The position numbers were made by a program, and so were the translations under genes. The notes beneath the pieces are model-generated. The model saw only the letters and a program-made list of their open reading frames with translations. It had not been told where the DNA came from and did not search any database. Source: Kiritimatiellia bacterium (lineage in GTDB: Bacteria; Verrucomicrobiota; Kiritimatiellia; JAAZAB01). Taken from it: a stretch of DNA of 64,000 nt. The stretch covers positions 1 through 64,000 of the forward strand of contig JAQUMN010000019.1 in assembly GCA_028718125.1 (NCBI GenBank). The letters run 5' to 3'. This document shows positions 1 to 7,418 of this stretch, one piece after another. Position 1 is the first letter of the stretch. Every line of letters starts with the position of its first letter.

Positions 1-58
1 CGTCATAAGACGATTGGAAGGTTCTCGGCAAACTTGGAGTATCTAATCCATGCCAATA

Positions 59-111
59 CGAACGTTTGGCGCACACAGGCGAACGTTTGGCGCACAAAAT
101 ACGAACGTTTG
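59..111. repeat. Iteron-like direct repeats upstream of the CorA-like gene
   Basis: The 17-mer CGAACGTTTGGCGCACA occurs at 59-75 and again at 80-96, and a partial copy, CGAACGTTTG, lies at 102-111. The copies start 21 and 22 bases apart, about two helical turns, so they face the same side of the DNA. Each contains the palindromic core AACGTT. They sit just upstream of a plausible promoter. Cooperative regulator binding is an inference. Confidence 0.6.
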
Positions 112-141
112 AAAATCACACGACAACCGGCTTAAAGAATC

Positions 142-169
142 TTGCGCTTTGTCCGGCAGGTGCTAGTAT
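142..169 (+). promoter_or_regulatory. Putative sigma-70 type promoter for the CorA-like gene
   Basis: TTGCGC at 142-147 and TAGTAT at 164-169 are separated by 16 bases and lie about 35 bases before the start codon. The match to consensus is moderate. The direct repeats lie immediately upstream, as expected for a regulated promoter. Confidence 0.4.
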
Positions 170-205
170 ATTGAGTTAATTCATTGCGTTAAAAAGGGCA
201 TTCAT

Positions 206-1147
206 ATGGTCAAGCGCTACCAACTCATTGACAACAAGGTCGTTGAAGCCGGGGAAGGTCAACAGGGCCAGATTATTGTCTATATCAATCCGGATGAAGC
301 CGAAAAAAAGCATCTACTGGACGATTACCAGCTCGACGAACACACGCTGAACTCGACCCTCGACCCCGACGAAATATCGCGCCTGGAGTTTGAGCCCAAT
401 CACGTGGCCATGATTTTCAAGCGCCCGAAGAACTACTCCTCCAAGGACCACTTCCTGTTCAAGGTCGCTTCCATGGGGATATTTTTGTTCAAGGACCGCC
501 TTATCGTGCTGTTGACCGACGACATCCAGCTTTTCACGGGCAAGCTGTTCACGCGGGTCACCTCGCTGCTGGATGTGGCCCTGCGCCTGATCGGGCGCAC
601 GATTTACCACTTCATGGAGCACTTGAAAGTGATCAACATGATCACCGATTCGCTGGAGCAGAAAATCAATACCGCCATGGAAAACAAATACCTGCTCAAC
701 CTGTTTACTTTGGAAAAAAGCCTGGTCTATTACCTCGCGGCCATTAACAGCAATTCCATGCTGATCGAAAAAATAAAGAGCAGCACGGCCAAGCTGGCCA
801 TGACCCCGGAAAACCTGGAATTGCTTGACGATGTCACCATCGAAAGCAAACAATGCGCGCGCCAGGCTGAAATTTATTCCAGCATTTTAGCCAGCCTGAT
901 GGATGCCCGGGCATCCATCGTCAGCAACAACATCAACGTGCTGATGAAAACCCTGAACATAATCACGATCGGCATCATGATGCCGACGCTGGTCGTCAGC
1001 ATATTTTCCATGAACGTGGAAATCCCGCTCAACGAACGCAGCCCGGTTTATTTCTGGTCAATTATGGGCCTGGCGATTTGCTCGGTGCTCATTTTCCTGT
1101 TCCTGTGGAAGCGCAAGAGCGATCGCCATTCGCATTCCCGCGCCTGA
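206..1147 (+). CDS. CorA-like divalent cation transporter with a variant GMN motif
   Basis: The 313-residue protein has the CorA plan: a long soluble alpha/beta N-terminal part, a helical stalk, and two C-terminal transmembrane segments (about residues 248-266 and 280-300) ending in a basic tail. CorA proteins form pentameric inner-membrane channels for Mg2+ or related ions. The diagnostic loop after the first membrane segment normally reads Gly-Met-Asn. Here it reads Ser268-Met269-Asn270, within IFSMNVEIP. The preceding MMPTLVVSIF matches the divergent CorA subgroup typified by many Firmicutes and Thermotoga members. An AAGGGC ribosome site precedes the ATG. An unrecognised membrane protein follows 54 bases later. 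The family call is firm; the substrate is not known. Confidence 0.85.
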   Translation: MVKRYQLIDNKVVEAGEGQQGQIIVYINPDEAEKKHLLDDYQLDEHTLNSTLDPDEISRLEFEPNHVAMIFKRPKNYSSKDHFLFKVASMGIFLFKDRLIVLLTDDIQLFTGKLFTRVTSLLDVALRLIGRTIYHFMEHLKVINMITDSLEQKINTAMENKYLLNLFTLEKSLVYYLAAINSNSMLIEKIKSSTAKLAMTPENLELLDDVTIESKQCARQAEIYSSILASLMDARASIVSNNINVLMKTLNIITIGIMMPTLVVSIFSMNVEIPLNERSPVYFWSIMGLAICSVLIFLFLWKRKSDRHSHSRA

Positions 1148-1201
1148 TCACGGGCAAGGCCTTTCATCGACCGGCGACGCCCCTCCTTCTTCAAGTTGAT
1201 T

Positions 1202-2692
1202 ATGATTAAATACAAAAGCCGAATCACGAGCCACGGAAACCGCCAGCTGGAACTGCAGGTGGTGTATCCGCTGTCGCGCAGCGAGAAGCGCAAGCGCTAC
1301 GAGATCGACCTGTACATGTTCAACCCGTATCAGCTCGGAATCACCCTTGACCGCTACGGCACCACCAGCTTTCTCCGCGACATGCGCTCCTACACGCGCT
1401 ACGAGGCCGCCTCGATTTCCCTGGCCAAGCTGGCCGACCCCGCCTGCGAGCTGAGCCCACTGACACGCATCTTCGACATGCTCAAGGACGCCTCCATGGC
1501 GCGCGACATCAGCGAGAAGACAATGCTCCACGAATTGCGCGGGCTCAGCAGCATGTACCACAACCAGCTTGGCGAAACCTGCCAGATGTTGATGGCCATG
1601 CTCGAATCCGGCCCGCACACCGAAGATGTCCTGGAAAGCCTGATGCCTTTGCTCCATGACGCGGATATATTCCTGACGCGGTTCCGCTCGCTCCGTCCGC
1701 TGTTCATGGACCCGCGCCTGCACGCGGATAGCCGCCTGGCCCTGGATTGGGCCGACGAGTCCATCAGCCTGACGACTGAAAAAACGTTTATGCGCCTTTG
1801 CGAGCTGTTCCTTCAAACGCCGGGGATGGCAGCGGCGGCGGCCGCCGTGCGCGAACGGCTCGAACGGGAACAGCAGCACCGCCAGGACCGCCACTATCCC
1901 ACTGTGGCGGACGCGGCGTCCCCGACCGCCAACGAGTATTATCTGTATCGCGACGGCCAATTGAAGAAATGGATGGAAGCCTTCATGTTCATGACTTGCG
2001 ATCCGGCGAACACCCTGACACGGGTCGCGCAAGTTTTCATGGGCGTGGCTGCGGGCGCGGCCATGGCGTTCGCCGTGCTTGTCACTTTTTTCGCCTCCCG
2101 CCTTTTCGCGGATTACAGCCTCCCCTGGGCGATCATGATCATCGTGGCCTATATCGTCAAGGACCGCATCAAGGATATCATGCGCAACGCTATGATTGCC
2201 TGTTTGCCCAAGCTGGTGGCCGACCAGATCAACGACCTGATTGACCCGGCCAACAATGCCAAGGTCGGCACAACCCGGGCGCGGGTGCGCTTTTGCGGGC
2301 CCGACGCCGTGCCCGAGGTGGTCCGGCAGCTCCGCAGCCTGCAGGGAAATCCTTTCACGGCCATGATCCCGCCGGAGAACGTGATCCATTTTCACAAGGA
2401 CGTATATATCGACAGCGCCCGCTTCATGAGCAGCCACCGCCGGCTGGAGGCCCTGGCAGACATCATGCGGTTCAAGCTCGACACCTGGCTGGATAATATG
2501 GACGACCCGGTCAGCATCCTGCACCGGCTTAACGGAAACGCGATCGAGGATGTGCCGGCCCAGCGCGTATATCACATCAACCTGATCGTCGGCCTCTCCG
2601 AACTAGGCCATGATGCCTCGCCCACCTATTTCCGCTACCGCCTGATTCTCACCCGCGAAGGCATCGTCCGAATAGATGAAATCAAGATCTGA
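1202..2692 (+). CDS. Conserved-looking membrane protein of unknown function
   Basis: I do not recognise this 496-residue protein. Residues 1-265 are hydrophilic and largely helical. Two hydrophobic segments (about 280-302 and 308-325, the second followed by KDRIKDIMRNAM) form one membrane hairpin, and about 170 soluble residues follow. The C-terminal part has an alternating beta pattern and ends in EGIVRIDEIKI. I start at ATG 1202 (MIKYKS); a TTG two codons earlier is possible. No strong ribosome site is visible, so translation may be coupled to the CorA-like gene 54 bases upstream. The pairing suggests a membrane or ion-related role, which is only inference. Composition matches its neighbours. 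Confidence 0.75.
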   Translation: MIKYKSRITSHGNRQLELQVVYPLSRSEKRKRYEIDLYMFNPYQLGITLDRYGTTSFLRDMRSYTRYEAASISLAKLADPACELSPLTRIFDMLKDASMARDISEKTMLHELRGLSSMYHNQLGETCQMLMAMLESGPHTEDVLESLMPLLHDADIFLTRFRSLRPLFMDPRLHADSRLALDWADESISLTTEKTFMRLCELFLQTPGMAAAAAAVRERLEREQQHRQDRHYPTVADAASPTANEYYLYRDGQLKKWMEAFMFMTCDPANTLTRVAQVFMGVAAGAAMAFAVLVTFFASRLFADYSLPWAIMIIVAYIVKDRIKDIMRNAMIACLPKLVADQINDLIDPANNAKVGTTRARVRFCGPDAVPEVVRQLRSLQGNPFTAMIPPENVIHFHKDVYIDSARFMSSHRRLEALADIMRFKLDTWLDNMDDPVSILHRLNGNAIEDVPAQRVYHINLIVGLSELGHDASPTYFRYRLILTREGIVRIDEIKI

Positions 2693-2760
2693 TCGATTGC
2701 TCGGACATGATTCAAAAGGTTCCGCCTTCCTGACTCCGCTTGCAAGCGGCCAGGTTACAC

Positions 2761-2816
2761 TCCGGCAGTTGCCGAACGAAGGAGGGAGCCCCCGCGAGAC
2801 CGTTCTTGACGCAGCC
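2761..2816 (-). repeat. Partial copy of dispersed palindromic repeat family D
   Basis: Read on the minus strand this begins GGCTGCGTCAAGAACGGTCT and continues into a GC-rich GGGGGCTCC segment, matching one end of the elements at 24951, 28508, 43225 and 44922. Only one half is clear here; the other arm is degraded or missing. It lies between the 496-residue membrane protein and the isomerase, inside an upstream open extension of the isomerase that I do not regard as coding. Confidence 0.7.
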
Positions 2817-2879
2817 GACCGGGTCCGTCGGCAAACCGAGCGGCAATACCTTGCCAGCCGGAGTTCGATTCGCTATTGT

Positions 2880-3572
2880 ATGCCCGTGAAAAGATCGCAA
2901 ATCAACGCCATCATGCAGTCCGCCGACGAGTTCATTCGCCGGCATGGTTTTTTCCTCCCGTCCTTTGCGTATTGGACGCCCGACCAGTGGCGCACCAGAG
3001 GCCGGGAATGCGCGGAAATCGTGCGCAATCAGCTGGGATGGGATATTACCGATTTCGGGTCCGGTGATTTTGATAAGGTAGGATTGTTTTTATTTACCAT
3101 CCGCAACGGCAGTCCGGCAAACTGGAAATCGCTGAAGGGCAAATTGTATGCTGAAAAAATCATGGTGGTTCAGGACAAGCAGATCACCCCGATGCACTTT
3201 CATTGGACCAAGTCCGAGGACATCATCAACCGGGGCGGAGGAAAACTGGCAATCCAGTTGTATAACTCCACGCCGGATGACCGCCTGGCCGATACGCCGG
3301 TCAAGATCTCCACCGATGGCGTTCTGCGGACGGTGAAGGCAGGCGATGTGGTTCACCTCGATCCGGGGGAGAGCATCACCCTGACTACCAGGCTCTATCA
3401 TAAGTTCTGGGGGGCAGGCGGCAAGGTTCTGGTCGGCGAAGTTTCGCTGGTTAATGACGACAAGACCGACAATCGGTTCCACGAACCCGTGGGCCGATTC
3501 CCGAAAATCGAAGAGGACGAACCGCCTTTGTACCTGCTTTATACCGATTACGCCCGGTATTACAAAGGATGA
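2880..3572 (+). CDS. D-lyxose isomerase-like cupin (sugar isomerase)
   Basis: The 230-residue protein matches the cupin-type D-lyxose isomerase family (about 227 residues in enterobacteria). These metal-dependent enzymes interconvert D-lyxose and D-xylulose and accept related aldoses such as D-mannose. The metal site is visible: MHFHWTKSEDIINRGGG supplies two His and a Glu, and TTRLYHKFWG supplies the distal His. The N-terminal helix pair, SADEFIRRHGFF and AYWTPDQW, is also typical. I choose ATG 2880 because it gives the family length; the open frame back to 2676 runs through a repeat element. A GGAG about 16 bases upstream is a weak ribosome site. No kinase or transporter partner is adjacent. 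Confidence 0.85.
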   Translation: MPVKRSQINAIMQSADEFIRRHGFFLPSFAYWTPDQWRTRGRECAEIVRNQLGWDITDFGSGDFDKVGLFLFTIRNGSPANWKSLKGKLYAEKIMVVQDKQITPMHFHWTKSEDIINRGGGKLAIQLYNSTPDDRLADTPVKISTDGVLRTVKAGDVVHLDPGESITLTTRLYHKFWGAGGKVLVGEVSLVNDDKTDNRFHEPVGRFPKIEEDEPPLYLLYTDYARYYKG

Positions 3573-3968
3573 GAATCCGCGGGGAAGAATTAGGCCGCTA
3601 AGGACGGCAACTAAGCGGCCGGCAGGGACGCCGGCCGCCACCTTTGTCCACCGGAGGCGGATCCGCCTTCGGCGAACACTTCTTTTCTGACACCCCGGAG
3701 GTTGTCATCGGCGTCAGCGTTTTCTTCGGGCGGCGCGCGGCGCGTAGCCCGATGCGTCCGTGGCTTGAATTCGGTTTTCCGAGCTTGTCGAGGGATTCGA
3801 AAAAACAAGGCAAGCTTGGGCCGAATGTTGGTGCGCGACGCGAAGGGCTATACTTGTGTATGCACGAGCGGAGCAAGCCAACAGGCGGCCCAAGATCGCC
3901 GCCGCTTTTTTCGAGCCGAATTCAAGACACTTGGGTTGCGGGCATAGCCCGCGTTGGTTATAATTATT
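3573..3968. other. Long intergenic region with stacked inverted repeats before thiH
   Basis: No convincing gene lies in these 396 bases; overlapping open frames on both strands lack ribosome sites and recognisable content. At 3593-3640 GGCCGCT/AGCGGCC and GCCGGC/GCCGGC can pair, and GGCGGATCCGCC at 3656-3667 is a perfect palindrome. At 3764-3926 there is a larger structured element, described separately. GCGGGCATAGCCCGC just before thiH can form a short hairpin without a following T run. Confidence 0.5.
3764..3926. repeat. 163-base element with three nested inverted arms
   Basis: CTTGAATTCGG (3764-3774) pairs with CCGAATTCAAG (3916-3926), CTTGGGCCG (3815-3823) with CGGCCCAAG (3886-3894), and TGTTGG (3826-3831) with CCAACA (3878-3883). 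The arms are colinear and could form one long interrupted stem. It ends 43 bases before thiH. It lacks the conserved CTGAGA core of a TPP riboswitch, so a degenerate repeat or an unclassified structured RNA is more likely. Confidence 0.5.
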
Positions 3969-5096
3969 ATGTCTGCCCTGCATCCAGACTGGCTTAATCC
4001 GGACCGCTGGCTCGCTTGCGCGCGGAACGCCGATGCGCGCAACGTGCAGCAGGCCCTGACAGCTGAATGTCCCGGCATCGCCGAACTGGCCATGCTCCTT
4101 TCGCCCGCCGCCGGGATGGCGCTGGACCGGCTCGCAACCCGGGCCCGGTTCCTGACGCGCCGGCAGTTCGGGCACACGATTCCGCTCTATGTGCCGCTCT
4201 ATCTTTCGGATTTCTGCAAAAACGGCTGCGTATACTGCGGGTTTGCCTCCGACCGCCGCCGGCCGCGCCGGCGACTTGAGCGCGACGACATCATCGCGGA
4301 AATGGACTCCCTGAAAGCGATGGGGTTCGAGGAAATTTTACTCCTTACGGGGGAGCGCACACCTCATGCCGATTTCGATTACATCCGCGCCGCCGTTATC
4401 CTGGCCGCGGAGCGCTTTGACCTGGTAACCGTCGAAGTTTTTCCCATGACCCGCGAAGAATATCACGGCCTGTCCGAAGCCGGCTGTACAGGCATGACAA
4501 TGTACCAGGAGACCTACGATCCCGCCGTTTACGAGCGCATGCATCGCTGGGGCCCCAAGCGCGATTATCAATACCGCCTGGAAACGCCGGCGCGCGCGCT
4601 GGATGCCGGGCTGCGAACGGTCGGACTGGGAGCGCTTCTGGGGCTGGCCGATCCGGCCTGGGAAGTGCTGGCCCTGTTCCAGCACGTGCAAACGTTGCGC
4701 AAGCAATACTGGCGCGCAGGCATCTCGGCCTCGTTCCCGCGCATCCGGCCCCAGCTCGGAGGATTTACCCCGCCTTTTCCGGTCAGCGACCGGTTCCTGG
4801 TGCAGGCGATCTGCGCATTCCGTATTTGCATGCCCGATTTGCCCTTGGCGCTTTCGACGCGCGAACCAGTCTGGTTTCGAGACGGCATCGCGGGCATCGG
4901 CATCAACAAGATGAGCATCGCCAGCCGGACCACGGTCGGCGGTTACCATGACGGGAACGCGACGGACGGCGGCCAGTTCAAAGTCAGCGACAGCCGGTCC
5001 ATCGAAGATTTCTGCGCCATGCTGAAAAACAAAGAACTTGAACCGGTGTTTAAAAACTGGGACGCTGCATATCGTGACATTTCACAGTCAGCCTGA
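3969..5096 (+). CDS. thiH: 2-iminoacetate synthase ThiH (radical SAM)
   Basis: ThiH cleaves tyrosine to dehydroglycine (2-iminoacetate) and p-cresol, supplying the C2-N3 unit of the thiamine thiazole in anaerobes. The 375-residue length matches the family. The radical SAM cluster motif CKNGCVYC places cysteines at 83, 87 and 90. Later family blocks include TVEVFPMTREEY, MTMYQETYD and a C-terminal SASRTTVGGY-like block (MSIASRTTVGGYHDG). I start at ATG 3969; a TTG five codons earlier is less likely. thiE follows on the same strand after 195 bases that hold a palindromic repeat. No thiG, thiS or thiF is in the window, so the thiazole genes are split. Use of ThiH implies anaerobic growth. Confidence 0.93.
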   Translation: MSALHPDWLNPDRWLACARNADARNVQQALTAECPGIAELAMLLSPAAGMALDRLATRARFLTRRQFGHTIPLYVPLYLSDFCKNGCVYCGFASDRRRPRRRLERDDIIAEMDSLKAMGFEEILLLTGERTPHADFDYIRAAVILAAERFDLVTVEVFPMTREEYHGLSEAGCTGMTMYQETYDPAVYERMHRWGPKRDYQYRLETPARALDAGLRTVGLGALLGLADPAWEVLALFQHVQTLRKQYWRAGISASFPRIRPQLGGFTPPFPVSDRFLVQAICAFRICMPDLPLALSTREPVWFRDGIAGIGINKMSIASRTTVGGYHDGNATDGGQFKVSDSRSIEDFCAMLKNKELEPVFKNWDAAYRDISQSA

Positions 5097-5120
5097 TGCG
5101 GGCTTTGCCCACAACCCATG

Positions 5121-5243
5121 AAATTCCAAAATCTAAATTCCAAGGAACAGCTAACTTCCAATAAAGCCAAAATAATTCCTGGTTTCCCCCCCCCCCTTTG
5201 CCTTAATTGATTGCATTTCTTTGGAATTTGGATTTTGAAATTT
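5121..5243. repeat. AT-rich inverted repeat (family A) with a C11 tract in the loop
   Basis: A 27-base left arm at 5121-5147 (starting AAATTCCAAAATC) and a right arm at 5217-5243 (ending GATTTTGAAATTT) are reverse complements at about 23 of 27 positions. The loop contains an uninterrupted run of 11 C at 5186-5196. A second copy is at 26388-26551. The element fills most of the thiH-thiE gap. Confidence 0.8.
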
Positions 5244-5291
5244 ATTAACGTGGCCATTCTTCATGTTTTTCATGCTATTAAATCGTTATTT

Positions 5292-6002
5292 ATGAATACA
5301 ACATCCCTCCACACGGATCGGATGCGGCGATTTCAGCAGGCCGGGCTTTACCTGGTCACCTCGCAAGCGTTATCGCGCGGACGTAGCACTCTGGAGATTG
5401 TGGACGCCGCACTGGCGGGGGGCGTTCGCCTGATCCAACTAAGGGAAAAGGAAATGCCCATGCCGGATTTCCTGCGGCTGGCCGAGCTTCTCCGGGCGCG
5501 AACGGCCCTGGCTGGCGCCTTGCTGATTATCAATGACCGGGTGGACGTGGCCCTGGCAGTCAGCGCGGACGGCGTACACCTGGGCCAGGATGATTTTCCA
5601 ATAGCTGCGGCGCGGCGTTTAGCGCCCGACCTTGTTATCGGCGCATCAACCCATTCCCCGGCCGAAGCCCGGGCCGCCGAACACGCGGGCGCATCATATG
5701 TAAACATCGGCCCCCTGTTCCCCACGCAAACTAAAGCCTGGTCCGGGGAGTTTTTAGGGATAGAAGGATTAAGAGAGGTCGCCCGGTGCGTCAAGATTCC
5801 CTGGACGGTAATGGGCGGGATCAAGCCGGAACATATCCCGGCACTGGTCCAGACCGGGGCGCGCACAATCGCGCTCGTTACGGCGATAACGGCGGCCGCA
5901 GATCCCGGGCAAGCCGCCCGCGACTTGTTGGCGCTGCTCAGGACCGGACACCGACCTACCATTGCTTCATCTTCGGCAGGCGCGCGGGCGGCAATCCCTT
6001 GA
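5292..6002 (+). CDS. thiE: Thiamine-phosphate synthase ThiE
   Basis: ThiE couples the thiazole and pyrimidine (HMP-PP) moieties to thiamine phosphate in the cytoplasm. The 236-residue protein shows the TIM-barrel blocks GVRLIQLREKEM, INDRVDVAL, DGVHLGQDDFP, IGASTHS, IGPLFPTQTK and MGGIKPEHI, which carry the pyrophosphate- and Mg-binding residues. I start at ATG 5292; ATG 5322 is possible, and the open frame further upstream runs through repeat family A. The gene overlaps the 3' end of the convergent oxidoreductase by 47 bases, so its last roughly 15 residues (ASSSAGARAAIP) are coding on both strands and may be a recent extension. It pairs functionally with thiH. Confidence 0.92.
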   Translation: MNTTSLHTDRMRRFQQAGLYLVTSQALSRGRSTLEIVDAALAGGVRLIQLREKEMPMPDFLRLAELLRARTALAGALLIINDRVDVALAVSADGVHLGQDDFPIAAARRLAPDLVIGASTHSPAEARAAEHAGASYVNIGPLFPTQTKAWSGEFLGIEGLREVARCVKIPWTVMGGIKPEHIPALVQTGARTIALVTAITAAADPGQAARDLLALLRTGHRPTIASSSAGARAAIP

Positions 6003-7293
6003 CGAGGCCGGTAATTTTCACCGGCTGTCCGGTGCGCATGCTCTTGTTGGCGGCCGCGCCGATCAAGATGCTCATGGCGCCGCTGGCGTAATTTGCCGCG
6101 CGCATATAAGGATCCTTGACGGATTTAGTTCCGAACACGTCGGCCATGAGCCGGGCATCACCGCCCCAGTGGCCGCCTTTAAACTTCCTGAGCGGGATAG
6201 AACGCGCCGGCTTGAAATGCGGATACAAGCGTATACTCATGCCGGCGGGCAGGCCTTTGGCGGGAAGCGCCTTGCCCTGCGAGGTCATCGGGGCGCCGAT
6301 ATGCTCGAACTCGAGGCGGCCTTTATTGCCGTTAAACGCATACCGGAATCCCTCGTAGGGCGTGAAAGTATTCAGTGAATAGGACAAAAACGCGCCGTTA
6401 TCATAGCGGACGACCAGATTCATGGTATCCATAATATCGACCTTCTTGTGGAATACACAGCGGTCGCGGATATAGCCGTCATATTTTTCACATTTAAGGT
6501 ACTGTTCCCTGAGCGCCGCGGATTTACGGATATCCATGAAGAACGGACATTTTTTCGCGCGCCTGCAGGTCAGGCAGCGCTCGCCATGCCCCTGCAGGCC
6601 GTAACGCCCAACCATCCCGCTTTGCGCGCCGTAAAAGCTCCGGTCGCCCATGGCAAACACTTCCACCGGATTGGCCGAAAGAAACCAGTTCACCAGGTCA
6701 AGGTGATGGGTGGCCTTGTGCAGCAGCAAGCCTCCCGATTTGCCAATCTCGCCGTGCCAGCGCCGGAAATAACTGGCGCCGTGATCCACATCGAGGATCC
6801 AGTGCACATCCACCGACAGAATCTTGCCAATTACCCCCTGCATGAGCAGGTCCTTGACTTGGAGCATGGCCGGCATATAGCGGCAGTTGAACGTGACCCG
6901 CAGATCGCGGCCGCTGCGGTTGACGGCGTCTACAATGCGTTGGCATTTCTTCTCGTCGATGGTCATGGGCTTTTCGGTAACAACGTCACAGCCCAGATCC
7001 ATGGCGCGCACGATATAGCGGTCGTGGGTGCAATCCACCGAGGTGACCACCACGATATCCGGTTTCAGCCGGCGGATCATGGCGTCAAACTCCGTATCCA
7101 GGAACATGGGCACGGCCTTGCCCTGCAAGTCGCTCACGATCTTGCGATTGCACAGTTGCATGCGGCCGCGGTTGGTATCGCAGATGCCTACCAGTTCGCA
7201 CGTTGATTTCATGGTTTTGACGAGCGCCACCGTGTAGTTCCATGCCCGCGAGCCCACCCCTACCTGCACATACCGTTTGCGACGTGTCATCAT
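5956..7293 (-). CDS. Gfo/Idh/MocA family NAD(P)-dependent oxidoreductase
   Basis: These enzymes oxidise or reduce sugars, inositols and sugar acids. The N-terminal Rossmann fold reads YVQVGVGSRAW, with the hallmark catalytic EKP motif at about residue 105 (DVVTEKPMTIDE) and the substrate-domain motif GGLLLHKATHHLDLVNWF. At 445 residues it is longer than the usual 330-390. The extra part includes a cysteine-rich insertion (RCLTCRRAKKCPF, then a Cys in YLKCEKYDGY and another in RDRCVFHKK), a possible metal site seen in one subgroup of secondary-metabolism members. It is convergent with thiE, overlapping by 47 bases. An esterase-like gene on the same strand ends 126 bases upstream. The substrate cannot be read from the sequence. 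Confidence 0.9.
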   Translation of the reverse strand: MMTRRKRYVQVGVGSRAWNYTVALVKTMKSTCELVGICDTNRGRMQLCNRKIVSDLQGKAVPMFLDTEFDAMIRRLKPDIVVVTSVDCTHDRYIVRAMDLGCDVVTEKPMTIDEKKCQRIVDAVNRSGRDLRVTFNCRYMPAMLQVKDLLMQGVIGKILSVDVHWILDVDHGASYFRRWHGEIGKSGGLLLHKATHHLDLVNWFLSANPVEVFAMGDRSFYGAQSGMVGRYGLQGHGERCLTCRRAKKCPFFMDIRKSAALREQYLKCEKYDGYIRDRCVFHKKVDIMDTMNLVVRYDNGAFLSYSLNTFTPYEGFRYAFNGNKGRLEFEHIGAPMTSQGKALPAKGLPAGMSIRLYPHFKPARSIPLRKFKGGHWGGDARLMADVFGTKSVKDPYMRAANYASGAMSILIGAAANKSMRTGQPVKITGLVKGLPPARLPKMKQW

Positions 7294-7341
7294 ATAATGC
7301 TTCCTTTTATATATGTTATTCCGCTGAAAATCACGCCCGAT

Positions 7342-7397
7342 GGGGTCACCGGGCCTTATAGTATTTTTTGGAGGCCGGGCACCCTGCGCCGGCGGGA
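7342..7397. repeat. GC-rich hairpin repeat, family E
   Basis: GGGTCACCGGGCCT and AGGCCGGGCACCC pair around a T-rich loop, followed by a second GC stem ending GCGCCGGCGGG. The order and sequence align with the element at 38982-39031, so the two are copies of one family, both in the same orientation. It sits between the oxidoreductase and the hydrolase and may also act as a terminator-like structure. Confidence 0.65.
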
Positions 7398-7418
7398 TTA
7401 AAATCCCTATGAATGAAC

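Noticed and set aside
59-111. CRISPR array
   Set aside because: Only two full 17-base copies and one partial one exist, with spacers of four or five bases and no cas genes.
2676-2879. N-terminal extension of the lyxose isomerase-like protein
   Set aside because: The extra 68 codons run through a family D repeat fragment and exceed the family length.
3573-3968. TPP riboswitch before thiH
   Set aside because: The conserved TPP aptamer stretches such as CTGAGA are not present in the leader; only repeat-like stems are visible.
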